Shown here piece by piece: positions 44,218-54,656 of a stretch of DNA of 64,000 nucleotides (within the stretch, counting starts at the first letter, position 1; the number at the start of each line of letters is the position of its first letter). This stretch comes from Liriodendron chinense (lineage: Eukaryota > Streptophyta > Magnoliopsida > Magnoliales > Magnoliaceae). The notes beneath the pieces were generated by a model. That model made no database searches and had not been told where the DNA came from. It was given only the letters and a program-made list of their open reading frames with translations. The translations under genes were made by a program, and so were the position numbers. Location: assembly GCA_003013855.2 (NCBI GenBank), contig ML058587.1:62001-126000 (forward strand), in the 5' to 3' direction.

Positions 44218-46143
44218 TGAAATTACGCCTTTTGGATTAACACACTTGTATATGCGTATGCATGCAGAAGCTTAAAGAGCAACTAGAATTATGGCCAAGT
44301 CCTAGAGGGGGGGTGATTAGGACCTTTTAAAATTCTTTTCACCTACTTAACAGTTTTATCAAATAAAACTAAGTAAGCAAGAACACTTCGGCTTCCAAGC
44401 CTAAGTAGGTCCAATCACAAGACTAGCATATGGTTTAAGCAATAAGCTACCTTATCTAAGCAAGCATAGATTATTAAATGATTAAACTAATTAAGCTCCT
44501 AATATATGCAACCTAAGTAGACTATAGAGAGTGGATCATATAAGCTCAAGTCTACTCTAATAAGTGAAAGTACATCTTGTGTGTGGATGTGCTTATCTAG
44601 TGCCCAGCATACATTCCTATCAAGCATTCATAATTAAACAATTAAACATAAAATGCTGAGATAATAATGTGCTCAATTCAATCACAAACATAAGCATGTA
44701 TAGTGGTTCGACACTCTCAGTTCAAGTATTCAACCCCATTGAGCACACCAGCATTCACTATACGGAGGTTTTAAATTAGGTTCACCTCTCAACCTTTACA
44801 CGGAGTTTTTACCGGTTCACCTCTCTACCTTAACGGAGTTTTGGACATAGGCTAACTCTCAACCCGACACACGTTTACTCCCGTGTCGGAGGCTCCCCCT
44901 TAGAGACTTGTTTAGGCCCAACAAATGTGCCAAAGAACGGCAAACGTCCCTATATGTTAAGGCTTAACTAACAAGCTAAGATCGGCAAACTGACCCTAGA
45001 TCGAGTTTGACGAACAAATTCTATACTTAATTCCCACAGGGAAAAGAGTGAATGGACTCTCAACAAATGACAACCTTATTTGTCAGATGAGGCCTTTGTT
45101 CAGCGCCACTTTGAGTTGCTTGATCTCCGCTCTCCCGTGCTTCAATCAACTCCCCTTTGCTCCCCCGATCATGTTGTCCCTACATTTCCAATGCCTCAGC
45201 TCCACTTGATCAATCACCTTGCATGGATGCTCTTGAGATGCCCAAGGTGATAGGAAATGGTGTGAATCCTTTACAACTAATAGGATTTGGTTGCCTAGAT
45301 GGATTCCACGTAATAAAATCTTTAGAGAGGTTTAGACAAAGGATCTACCTATGGTTGAGGTGCCTAAAACATCTAAAGATTAAGAGAGAGCAAGAACATC
45401 TTAAAGAGCTTTGAATGCTCCATCTTGTGATTCAACACAAGGAAGATGACTTGGAATGCTTAGTCTTAAAGCCTAATATTTTAGGGCAATCAAGGTGGCT
45501 TATAATGCACTAATATCTCTCTTGGAACCCCAAGAATCGAGCCTAACCATTTTATAAGAAAAATCCCAACAGATGTATAACGGTGCAAAACAGCTAGTAG
45601 CCGACCGGTCATGATCGGTCGGACAGGGGTCCACGACCGGTCAGCTAATGGCCAGGTTAAGACAAAGAGTTGCTGTCTACATTTGGGTTGGTCTGACCGG
45701 TTGGGACCGGTCATGACCGGTCGGACCTAGGCCAGGGGGGTCCAGCAAGTTACTGCTGCAATCTCTCTACTGGCCGATTGGTCAGCCATGGGTCAGACCA
45801 GTCGAACAGTGCATGATGGCTACTGTTTGGATGTTTTGTTTCCAGCAGTTCAACCTCTATGGTCAAGATTTGGGTGATCTTTTGGGACAGCTAAGGCCAA
45901 TCTAAGATGACTACAAGTATGCCTAAATGGGTTAAGGTCATCTAGAGGTTTAGGGTTTTGGTTTGGGTCAAGGTTAAGGCTTTACCAAGGCATCTTTTTT
46001 TACATGTTTCTTCTTCCTTGATGCAACAGGTCCGCTTGAGTCTTTGGTCTTCGTCTTCATTCAGCTTAACCGACACTAGACTCAAAGACCTAAGTAATTG
46101 ACAAATAAGGTACACTAGTATGCCACAGAAAAGTGCACTAACA
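44218..46143 (-). repeat. 5' LTR of the gag-only copia element
   Basis: It begins TGAAATTACGCC and ends CACTAACA. It is highly similar to 37459-39420. GACCGGTC occurs at 45603-45610, 45635-45642, 45705-45712 and 45715-45722, the last two starting ten bases apart. The run of open codons seen in both LTRs (MDALEMPK... near 38473 and 45223) is not a recognised protein. Confidence 0.93.
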
Positions 46144-46148
46144 ATCCC

Positions 46149-47465
46149 AACATCTAGTTGGTTCTCAACTTCGTTGTTTATCACTATAGTGAACAGTTAA
46201 GCATTCGAGCTCTATCCCCCGTTAGATGCCCCCTACCCTCCTCTCCCTTTCTCTTCGTTCTTTGGGTCCAATAGTTGGGTGTGTGTGCTCCTATCTACTG
46301 TCTAATTTGATGCACCTTCTCTTCTCAACTAAAGACAAACCTTTCCACATATGGCCCTTGTACTTGGGCACAAGTAGGGTAAAAATACAACCAACCCATA
46401 ATGGAACTTCTTTTAAAGGGTGCTTCTATGTGACCATGCAATTATCCTAGATCCTCCTGCTCTAGGACTTTCCACAATGACAACCAAGCTCATCACTAAG
46501 AAGGGAACCTGTCTCCTATATTTTTGCTCGTATTCTAGAGCTCTCATCTATAATGCATTTGTTATGCTACAGTGCTTTCTAAGGCTTCATTGGAGCAACC
46601 TGATTGTATTATCCTTCTCTTTCATGGAGATTATGTTAGTCGCCTTTTCTATGTACTATTAAAGATGTTACAAGTAAAAATTAACTCTTGGAGGATTATT
46701 TGACGCAACCAACATTTTGGTCATGTAAATCTCTACTATTGCTCGCAACTGTGGACCATGATCGAACCATCAAAGGGCCAAGATTCATATTGGTTTGTGT
46801 GGGGATTATCATCTTTCACCTTGGAGGTTTGTCCCAATCACCAATTTTTTGCCTCACGAGCTCCACTTCAAGCAAGAAACATAAAAGTGCAAATTCGGCG
46901 GTCTAGGTTGTTTCTTCATTTTGTCCTGCTCAGACTCATCAAACATGATAATGGAGATCATCACCAATTTGACCATGATCTCACACACCTTGGGATCAAA
47001 ATCCAACCCCAATGGACCCTACATCAAGCCAATGGACCCATGGGCCAACTATCTACCCAAATTCCATTCATGGACTTACAACTCATTTTTGGGGATAAAA
47101 ACTGAAATAATGTGAAATTGGTCTCGTTTGAAAGATTAGCGAGTCAGATTTCTAACAAGCTCAAGAATGTTTAAATCCAACACCGTGTGAGTAAGACATG
47201 ATAATTTTAGTGGACAATTACCAATAGTGACACAATTTGAATCATTCTCCAACTGAAACTCATCTACTCAGGTGTTGCTTCTATTTCAATTAGTTGTTAA
47301 AATTATGTTTATTTCTCATGGGTCGTTAATTGTCATTATTTAAAGTCATTTCCTATTGTTATTTAGTTTTAGGGTTATTTTGATTGGATTAGCTCCCGTG
47401 GAGGATTTTGATTGGTTAAATCCTTAATAGAAGATCCTCTCTACATGAGAAAATAGTTTGATTTT
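46149..47465 (+). repeat. Segmental duplication, right copy of block A, part 2
   Basis: This is the reverse complement of left-copy pieces 26020-26200, 24805-25500, 23330-23440 and 21900-22270. It lacks the hAT element, the Tat-like LTR and the LINE of the left side. No gene is recognisable. Similarity stops near 47465 and resumes at 54045. Confidence 0.85.
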
Positions 47466-47898
47466 GAGAATTCTTTTTATCATCATGAGTTCTCTCTTGA
47501 CACCCCTTAACGTTGTCCAATGTGTTAACTTTGCTGAGTTGCTAACAAATTGCTTGCTTTTATGACCTAAGCCATACCATTACTGAACGTTCGTAGGGTT
47601 GCTTGGTAGATTATCATTTTGACTTGATTAGGTTGTCGTTCAATTTGTTTCGAGCTACATTATTATTAGAGATGTTACAAGTAAAAACTTATTTTAGGAG
47701 GTGTTCTATTGTTCACAGCACCACTAGTGACAATTTAATATCAAAAGTTGAAGACTTAAATGTGAGTTTGGTTGTGTACCCGTTAAATATTTTGTTGTCT
47801 ACATTCCTCAAAAGTTTAGAGACCTCTAAGGACTATGCTTGAGATCCTTTGTAAAGTGTTTTGTGTCTCATTTAAAAAAAAAAAAAATTAGAGGAGGA
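47466..47898. other. Unassigned insertion in the right copy, part 1
   Basis: Sequence with no match in the left copy of block A. An A run at 47873-47887 looks like a retroposon poly(A) tail. No coding domain is visible. Together with 53136-54044 it forms about 1.35 kb of inserted DNA into which the copia element landed. Confidence 0.45.
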
Positions 47899-48145
47899 TG
47901 TTAATCTTGCCCGTCTCATGGGCCGTACGGCAATCTTGCCCTGTCTCATGGACCATACGGCTGGATGGCCGTAGTTTTGGGGCCCCTGCCCCCTCTTGTA
48001 TATTGTATTTTATTCTTTTTCTGCCCTTAGACCAATGTTGGGTCTTTCTCTTATGTGTAAGGGCATTCTTGTATTTTCCTCTAGTTGTATATATGCTCTA
48101 TCTCCCTTGTTTGGGTTAGGGCAATTGATGCTCAACAGACTATCA
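47899..48145 (+). repeat. 5' LTR of the copia element (47899-53130)
   Basis: It begins TGTTAATCTTGCCCGTCTC and ends CAGACTATCA. A 29/30-bp unit is tandemly repeated at its start (47903-47931 and 47932-47961), each with a CC(G/A)TACGG core. Confidence 0.94.
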
Positions 48146-48158
48146 TGATATCAGAGCC
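48146..48158 (+). other. tRNA-Met primer binding site
   Basis: TGATATCAGAGCC touches the LTR end and differs at one position from the standard TGGTATCAGAGCC. Confidence 0.9.
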
Positions 48159-48670
48159 TAGGTTCTTAAGCCTGCCCCACTGAGTTGCTCTATCTCAGAA
48201 CCATCTTCCCCAAATCTAGCCTCCTCCTTGTTTCCAGCCGTTAGAAACAGCTCCGTCCGTCAACTCTGTCTGTCCGTCAGCAACGACTCCTCCACAGCTC
48301 CGTGAGGTCCATCCGCAAGCTCCGTCCGACCACAGCAGCTACGTCAGTCCATCAGCAAGCTCTGTCCAACCAGTAGCTCCTCCGTCTACAACTACGTCCA
48401 TCCGTTAGCAGCTCCGTCCATTTGTCAGCAAGCTCCGTCCGACCAGCAGTTCGTCCGTTTGCAACTCCGTCAAACGTAGCTCCATCAGATCTGTCCGTCA
48501 CGGCCCGATTTGCAGCTCTGTCAATAGTAGCTTGATTCCCCAAATCTGCCCAGAAACTCTGTCTCATTCGGAGACCCGTCGGGCAACCGAAGATCCCTTG
48601 GCCTGCACATATTCAAGGAGGCTCCCTTCCCCTTGGTCATTCTCTTATCTCTACTCTCATTCTCATTGCT
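48159..48670 (+). other. Copia leader
   Basis: Untranslated sequence before gag, composed largely of diverged repeats of a CAGCAAGCTCCGTCCGACC-like unit (about 48250-48480). No coding domain. Confidence 0.6.
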
Positions 48671-49465
48671 ATGGACAAAGAAAACTATCGAGCTGATGCC
48701 CCTCGATGTAGTTTTGATGGCACCAACTACGGGTTATGGTCCATCCATTTTCAAAGCTTTCTTAAAGGTCTGGGGTTGTGGGGCCTGGTTGATGGCACTT
48801 TTCCAACTCCTCCATCTAATGATTTAAACAAACTCGCCGATTTGGAGATGAAGAATGGCCGTATCATTACTTGGATCCTCGACTCCGTCGATAAGACGAT
48901 CGCTGTTGGCCTGACCACGCACCGTACAACCAAAGCGATGTGGGATCACCTCAACGCGGTCTATAAACAGAGCAAGGAAGCCTGTCTCTACCCTTTGGAA
49001 CAAGATCTGGTCCATATTACTCAAGGTGATAGGACCATTCAGGAATTTTATTCGGCGATAGTGGCCAATTGGACGGAAATGACGATGATGGATCCTGAGT
49101 TTCCCACTGATTTTCAGATATTCCACGATATGAGGGATCGCACACGGGTTCGCCAATTCCTTATGAAGCTGAGATCAGAGTATGAGCATTGTCGAGCTAC
49201 TCTTCTAAATCACAGTCCTCTTCCTTCTCTGAATGTTACTATCAATGACATGTTGGCTGAAGAGCAGAGGCTAAAGGTTCTTTCTACCTTACCTCAGTAT
49301 TCTGCTTCCTTTGATATGGTATTAGCTGCTTCCACTTCATCCAATCGTCATGGCTCGAGCAGTGTGACATGCCATGGCTGTAACAAATAAGGCCATGTGA
49401 TCTTTCAATGTCGCGAGTTTTGTGCTTGTTGTCAACGGACTAGACATGGCCTTATCGATCGCCGG
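48671..49465 (+). pseudogene. Copia gag
   Basis: The frame opens at the Met at 48671 (MDKENYRADAPRCSFDG). The copia gag core is clear: NYGLWSIHFQSFLKGLGLWG, LVDGTFPTP, MWDHLNAVYKQSKEA and then CRATLLNHSPLPSL with NDMLAEEQRL. The CCHC knuckle is split by a stop at 49388 (CNK, stop, GHVIFQC) where Gln is expected. The same frame continues without a shift into the protease, so originally gag and protease were one polyprotein. The N-terminus fits the start of related gags. Confidence 0.9.
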
Positions 49466-49959
49466 ACGAAGGCTTATGCTTCACATTTGGGACGTGGTCG
49501 TGGTGGCCATGACCATGACCGTGGTCTTGGCCGAGGTCAAGCATTTACGGCCACTTCTACTTCTTCGATTTCAAAGCCTATCATGAGTAACAGTGCCAGC
49601 TCCTCCTCCTCACCTTTGACTCCCGAGATGATTCAGCAGATAGTGCAAGCCCTTTCCGTTGCAGGTCTGTCAGGTAACCCACATTTGCTTCCATGGTTCT
49701 TTGATTCCGGTGCTTCGAATCACATAACTAGTGATGCCTCCCATCTTCGTGATCTCCGGCCATACATTGGTACTCAGGTTATCTCTACTGCTGATGGGTC
49801 TCGGTTACCCATCCGATCTGTTGGCTACTTGACTTTCTCTCCTTCTTCCCATAAGAAGTTTGTTCTTCATGATGTCTTTCATGTTCCTTAACTCTCCTCT
49901 AATTTGATCTCCGTGGGTCAGCTTACGGCCAACAATTGTTTAGTCATGTTTCTTCTTGA
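49466..49959 (+). pseudogene. Copia protease
   Basis: This aspartic protease region is in the same frame as gag. A Gly/Arg/His-rich linker (HLGRGRGGHDHDRGLGRGQ) precedes the active site WFFDSGASNHITSDASHL near 49696-49750, with the catalytic D-S-G intact. The flap-like part (TADGSRLPIRSVGYLTF) and HDVFHVP follow. A stop at 49889 replaces the residue before LSSNLISVGQL, and a frameshift between 49891 and 49960 separates it from the integrase. Confidence 0.9.
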
Positions 49960-51405
49960 TTGTTGTTTTGTGTAAGATATGGTGACGGGGAAGATGGTTG
50001 GAAGGGTAGGAGGAGTGGATGTCTATTCATGCTGGTGTTTGATCAATCTGTGACACCCGCCAACTGTTTTTTTTTTTTTTTTTGGGGGCCTTCTGATACT
50101 GAAATTTTGTTAGCCAACCAGAAGTGGAGACTATGGCACTATTGTCTTGGTCATCCACAATCTGACCGGTTGCTTCATTTATTTTCTTCGGGGATGTTGG
50201 ATAAACTGAATATTAACAAATCTATTTTAGATCTCTCTTGTCATTCTTGTTGCTTACCAAAAAGTAAATGTGCTCCGTTTTCATTAAGTGTATCTCGCTC
50301 TTCTTCTATGTTTAAGCTTGTTCATACTGATGTCTGGGGACCTTCACCTATTTTATCCATGTCAGGTTTACGTTATTATGTTAGTTTCATTGATGATTTT
50401 ACTCACTACATATGGATCTACTTTATGCACTCCAAAGCACATGTCTTTGCCATCTTTCAACAGTTTGTTTCTATGGTAGACACTCAATTTGGGGTGAAAA
50501 TCAGGAACCTCTGCTCTGACTCAGGGGGCGAGTATGTCTCTCTAGCCTTCCGTACTTACCTTCAGGATCGTGGGATTATCCATCAAACTACCTGTCCTGA
50601 TACTCCCCAACAGAACGGAGTTGCTGAACGAAAAAATTGTCACATCGTTGAGACTATAAATACCTTGATGACTGAAACGGATGTCCCGCATTATTTTTGG
50701 GCCAAAGCTATGTTACATTCTGTCTACTTGATCAACCGCAAGCCTACAAAGCTTTATGAGAATACTTCTCCCTACTTTGTTCTCTGCGGTTCCCTTCTTG
50801 ATTATTCAACATTTCGTGTTTTTGGTTGTTTGTGTTATGTTCATATTGCTGCGCGTGCACGTCACAAACTTTCACCCAAGTCCGTTCGATGTATGTACTT
50901 GGGGTTGGGGGAAACCCAAAAAGGATTTCAGTACTATGATCCAGTTTCCCGATGCATTCGGGTGTCTCATCATGTTGTCTTCCTAGAACATGTTCCATTT
51001 CACGCCTCTTCGATTGTTTCCACGCCTCCACCTTCATCTCCTGGCTTGACTTCTTTTCCTGACATTCCTTCTGCATCTCCTGTGTCCTCTCGTCCCTTGC
51101 AAGTCTACTCTCGGCGATCAAGACAACCTCCTCCTCAGGCCACTCCCACTACTTCCCCTACTGCTGATCCGGATCCTCCTCCTTCGGCCACTTGCACTAC
51201 ATCCTCTGCTGCTGATACTTCTTCGATACGTCGTTCTAGCCGCCCTCATAGGGCTCCTGATCGGTTGATCTATTCTATGCCTCCAATGCCTTCCACCTTG
51301 GATTCCATTTCTATTCCCACGACTTACTCGCAAGCTGCATCTCGGAGTTGTTGGAGGGAGGCTATGGCTGAAGAACTTCGCGCTTTGGCTGACAATCATA
51401 CTTGA
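49960..51405 (+). pseudogene. Copia integrase and start of RT
   Basis: A 481-codon open frame. The pre-integrase zinc part reads WHYCLGHPQSDRL with HSCCLPKSKC, where an HHCC set is recognisable. The catalytic core follows: HTDVWGPSP, SFIDDFTHYIW, CSDSGGEYVS and the Glu in NGVAERKNCHIVE, so D, D and E are all present. The C-terminal half (VFGCLCYVHI, RCMYLGL, YYDPVSR) leads to a Pro/Ser-rich linker and the RT start. A TGA at 51403-51405 replaces Trp in TWELVPRP. The first about 30 codons, with a T run near 50069-50083, are not genuine. Confidence 0.92.
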
Positions 51406-52152
51406 GAGCTTGTTCCGCGCCCCGCTGGGAGTCCTATTATTGGTAGTAAGTGGGTGTATTCTGTAAAGTTAAAGTCTGATGGCTCCTTGAACCGTTACAA
51501 AGCGAGGCTCGTTGCCCAAGGATATAAACAAGAGTATGGAATTGACTATGAAGAGACTTTTGCTCCCGTGGAGAAGATGAAGACGGTTTGCACCCTTCTC
51601 GCAATCGCCTCCTCTCATGCTTGGCCCATCTTGCAAATGCATGTGAAGAATGCCTTTCTTCATGGCGATCTTCTCGGGACAGTTTACATGCAATTGCCTC
51701 CAGGTTCAGATACGATTTCTAGTGATATGGTTTGCCAACTGAAGAAGGCTTTGTATGGTCTCAAGCAGGCGTCTCGTGCTTGGTTCCAGTGCTTTCGTGA
51801 TGTCGTTGTTGGTGCTGGATTCTCTCAAAGTGGACATGATCCTTCCTTATTTACTCGTACTACCACCCGTGGCATTGTTATTGTTCTGATATATGTGGAT
51901 GATCTCTTATTGACTGGCAGTGATCCCTCAGCCATTACAGCATTACAGCGGGTCCTGCAATCCTCCTTTCAGATGAAGGATTTGGGCCCTCTTACCTACT
52001 TCCTCGGCCTTGAAGTCTCACAATCTGACCGTGGGCTCCTTGTTGGCCAACGCAAGTATACCAAGGACCTCATTGCCTTGGCTCAATTGACAAATCAGAA
52101 AGTTGTTCAAACCCCCATGGAGCTAAATGTTCAGTATGGATGGCCGCGATGA
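51406..52152 (+). pseudogene. Copia reverse transcriptase
   Basis: Same frame as the integrase, continuing past the single TGA. It contains GSKWVYSVKLKSDGSLNRYK, ARLVAQGYKQEYGIDYEETF, NAFLHGDLLGTVYMQLPPG, LKKALYGLKQASRAWF and the active-site VLIYVDDLLLTGSD near 51885-51926, followed by LGPLTYFLGLEVSQS. All three catalytic Asp positions appear to be kept. A frameshift near 52130-52170 separates it from RNase H. Confidence 0.93.
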
Positions 52153-52770
52153 TGATGACTTACTTGGGGAGCCTACTCTTTACCGTCGCTTGGTAGGAGG
52201 TTTGGTATATTTGATGATGACTCGTCCTGACATTGCCCATGTTGTCCAAGTCGTCAGTTAATTTGTTTCGGCTCCTTGAACCCTCCATATGACTGTTGTC
52301 CTTCAAATTATCAGATACTTGCGTGGCACAATGGACCGGTCTATGTTCTTCCCTTCCAGCTCCCCTTTAGATCTTCGAGCTTATTCCAATGCTGATTGGG
52401 CTAGCTGTGCGGTCTCTCGCCATTCCACTACCGGTTAATGCGTCTTTCTTGGCTCCTCCCTTATTTCTTGGAAGTGCAAAAAGCAAGCTATAGTTTCAAA
52501 ATCGAGCACTGAGGCTGAATATCATGCGATATCCGCTGCATGTAGTGAGATCGTTTGGCTTTATGGGCTTCTCGGTGATCTTGGTCTTCCCCTTCAGTCA
52601 CCAATTCCTCTCCATGTGGATAACCTTAGTGTCGTCCAGATTGCTTCCAACCCCATCTTCCATGAGAGGACGAAACATATAAAGGTTGATTGTCAATTCA
52701 TTCGAGAGAAATATCAGCCTGGTCTCATTTCTCTTCCCCATGTGGTGTCCCAAGATTAGATAGCTGACAT
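52153..52770 (+). pseudogene. Copia RNase H
   Basis: A shifted frame with about four stops. LYRRLVGGLVYLMMTRPDIA is followed by AYSNADWASC, SWKCKKQAIVSKSSTEAEYH, VDNLSVVQIASNPIFHERTK and HIKVDCQFIREKY, then ADILTKTLPS. Several stops stand where Arg or Gln codons are expected (for example QD, stop, IADILTK). Confidence 0.9.
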
Positions 52771-52849
52771 TCTCACTAAGACGTTACCTTCTGCTCGTCA
52801 TTCCTTCCTTGTTAGCAAACTGCTACTTGTCGACGACCTGCATCAGTTT

Positions 52850-52882
52850 GAGGGGGGGGGGGGGGGGGGGGGGTGGGGGTGG
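52850..52882 (+). other. Polypurine tract with a 22-G run
   Basis: GAGG followed by an uninterrupted G run (52852-52873) and GGGGGTGG lies directly before the 3' LTR. Copia polypurine tracts are G-rich, but a run this long is unusual and could reflect later slippage. Confidence 0.85.
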
Positions 52883-53130
52883 TGTTAATCTTGTCCTATC
52901 TCATGGGCCGTATGGCAATCTTGTCCTGTCTCATGGGCCGTACGGCTGGATGGCCATAGTTGTGGGGCCCCTTGCCCCCTCTTTATATTGTATTTTATTC
53001 ATTTTCTGCCCCTAGACCCATGTTGGGACTTTCTCTTATGTGTAAGGGCATTCTTGTATTTTCCACAAGTTGTATATATGCTCTATATCCCTTGTTTGGG
53101 TTAGGGCAATTGATGCTCAACAGACTATCA
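52883..53130 (+). repeat. 3' LTR of the copia element (47899-53130)
   Basis: It begins TGTTAATCTTGTCCTATCTC and ends CAGACTATCA. It matches the 5' LTR closely and keeps the tandem CCGTA(C/T)GG-containing units. Confidence 0.94.
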
Positions 53131-53135
53131 AAGGA

Positions 53136-54044
53136 TACTCAACCTTCCTTGGTTGGATCACTCTCTTAAAATTAACCATAATTAACTTTTTATATTTTTA
53201 TTCGTTGTAAAATTAAAGCAGTTAATTTTCTAACATTGTTATTGTTTGTTAAATTCCAACTCCATATCTTTTAATTTAGATGGTTAACATGTGACATTGT
53301 TTGAGGAAACTCACCTGTTAAAATGGTCGATCAATTAAATTGAGAGGATGCATATAAATTGAAAAATGAATGGTGGCTTTGAAACTATAACATCAAAAGT
53401 ATTTAAACAACTTTTTTCAGCGAATAATGGAGTGGGTTAACAATGCCTCGAAAGATCTTTGACCTCAACTCTAAAGACTGAGTTTGAAAAAAGAGACAAA
53501 AGATCTTTAATGGTGGTTGGGACTCATATGGTTTTTCCATATTGAATAATTGGAAGCCAATCCTTGATTTCTTCACAGTAGGTGGATTGAGATATACATT
53601 TCACTTTGAGTTGAAGACTTTTTTATGGTTTGATATGTAATATATGATCCCATGACATTCCCTTTAGCTAATCAGTCTCCATTTGCAATTAGGAGAGCAT
53701 TGGGTTGATATGCCAAAGCGAGTAATTATCTTAACTTTATGGCTCTCTAGTTCTCTAGTCCTGAACTAGACATCTTGGTTTCTTAGGCGATTACTTTAAA
53801 ACAACAGGTTTTAGGTAAAAAATTCAAAGGATCAGTTAGTTGTTGTCGTGCCTTTGAACCTAGAAGTTGTTCCTCAATCAGATCTTTTAACTCTCTAATG
53901 ATCCTAAGTAGCCTTTTTTAGCGTGTAGTCTCGTTGTCTGTACAATGGTGGTGTATATGATAGGTAAAACCTGATATTTTTGTGGGCCCGCCCGAATTAG
54001 CTTATACTTTCAGCCCCAGTGGTAATAATATTTGCAGGTGGAGT
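53136..54044. other. Unassigned insertion in the right copy, part 2
   Basis: This continues the non-homologous segment that began at 47466. Its last part (GTGGGCCCGCCCGAATTAG near 53980) resembles LINE 3' untranslated text elsewhere in the window, weakly. No coding domain is visible. Confidence 0.4.
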
Positions 54045-54428
54045 CTTCTCACCTAAGTAGCCTTTCATTTTTCACATCACCCTGGTACCTTGGACTGCTC
54101 ACGTTGGGTTGTAACTCTCTTATGTGCTATTTAAGAAAATATAATTCTTACAACAACTGAGTCGCTAATCATGGACCATTCCCCATAATTGATTTTGTTT
54201 TGATTTAGAAAAATTAAGTTCCATTTCTTTCGATAGTCAATTGGGCGATACATGTCTGGATATTTTTCATTTGGTTGCTTAATGTAGTTATTACTTTTTA
54301 CCTTTGGATCCTCTGTGGTTGAATCTATGTTTGCTTGGTGAGAACTAATTAATGTTTATGCAAGGATTAAATTCGTTTTGCAATGATTAAATTCTTGTTG
54401 GTGTGTTTCTTTTTTACTTCTAATATAT
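54045..54428 (+). repeat. Segmental duplication, right copy of block A, part 3
   Basis: This is the reverse complement of 21535-21880 (for example GATTAAATTCGTTTTGCAAT near 54365 and ATTGCAAAACGAATTTAATC near 21553). The match resumes after the 54.43-kb insertion at 54515-54656. Confidence 0.87.
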
Positions 54429-54514
54429 GGGTTTTTTTTTTTTTTTTTTTTTTTTTTTGAGAGATCTCTTTATTGCAATTGATGAAACTACACGGAACAA
54501 CTACATAGGATAGG
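54429..54514 (-). mobile_element. Very short LINE or SINE tail
   Basis: A run of about 28 T (54432-54459) followed by GAGAGATCTCTTTATTGCAA. The left copy of block A lacks these bases. It looks like a minus-strand poly(A) tail with a few dozen bases of body. The target duplication is not clear. Confidence 0.6.
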
Positions 54515-54656
54515 GTATTATGTGGAAGGATAGGGAAGCTAGAAGCTTTGTTGGTATTTATAATTTATTTGATGGATGCGGTTTAAGAAATTATTCTTGA
54601 AGTCTATATGAGCATACCTTTTTAGGTGTGGCGGTTCACTATCACTGCGTTGTATA

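Larger units (their letters stand above)
37459..46143 (-). mobile_element. Copia LTR retrotransposon of SIRE/Maximus type, gag only, with nested insertions
   Basis: Both flanks carry the exact target duplication ATCCC (37454-37458 and 46144-46148). The left copy of block A gives the empty site. LTRs are about 1.9-2.0 kb (37459-39420 and 44218-46143). A perfect tRNA-Met site (44204-44215) and a gag on the minus strand set the direction. After removing a nested solo LTR (40228-43042) the interior is only about 2 kb: gag plus a 3' untranslated part. Protease, integrase, RT and RNase H are all missing. Its movement would have required proteins from a full relative. Confidence 0.93.
47899..53130 (+). 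mobile_element. Ty1/copia LTR retrotransposon, nearly full length
   Basis: A 5.2-kb plus-strand element with LTRs of 247 and 248 bp, a tRNA-Met primer site, gag, protease, integrase, RT and RNase H in copia order, and a very G-rich polypurine tract. Flanks GAGGA (47894-47898) and AAGGA (53131-53135) match at four of five. Coding regions are recognisable along their whole length but carry about ten stops and two frameshifts, so it is inactive. The left copy of block A lacks it. Confidence 0.94.

Noticed and set aside
50744..51121. 125-residue minus-strand frame
   Set aside because: Antisense shadow of the well-supported copia integrase frame at 49960-51405.
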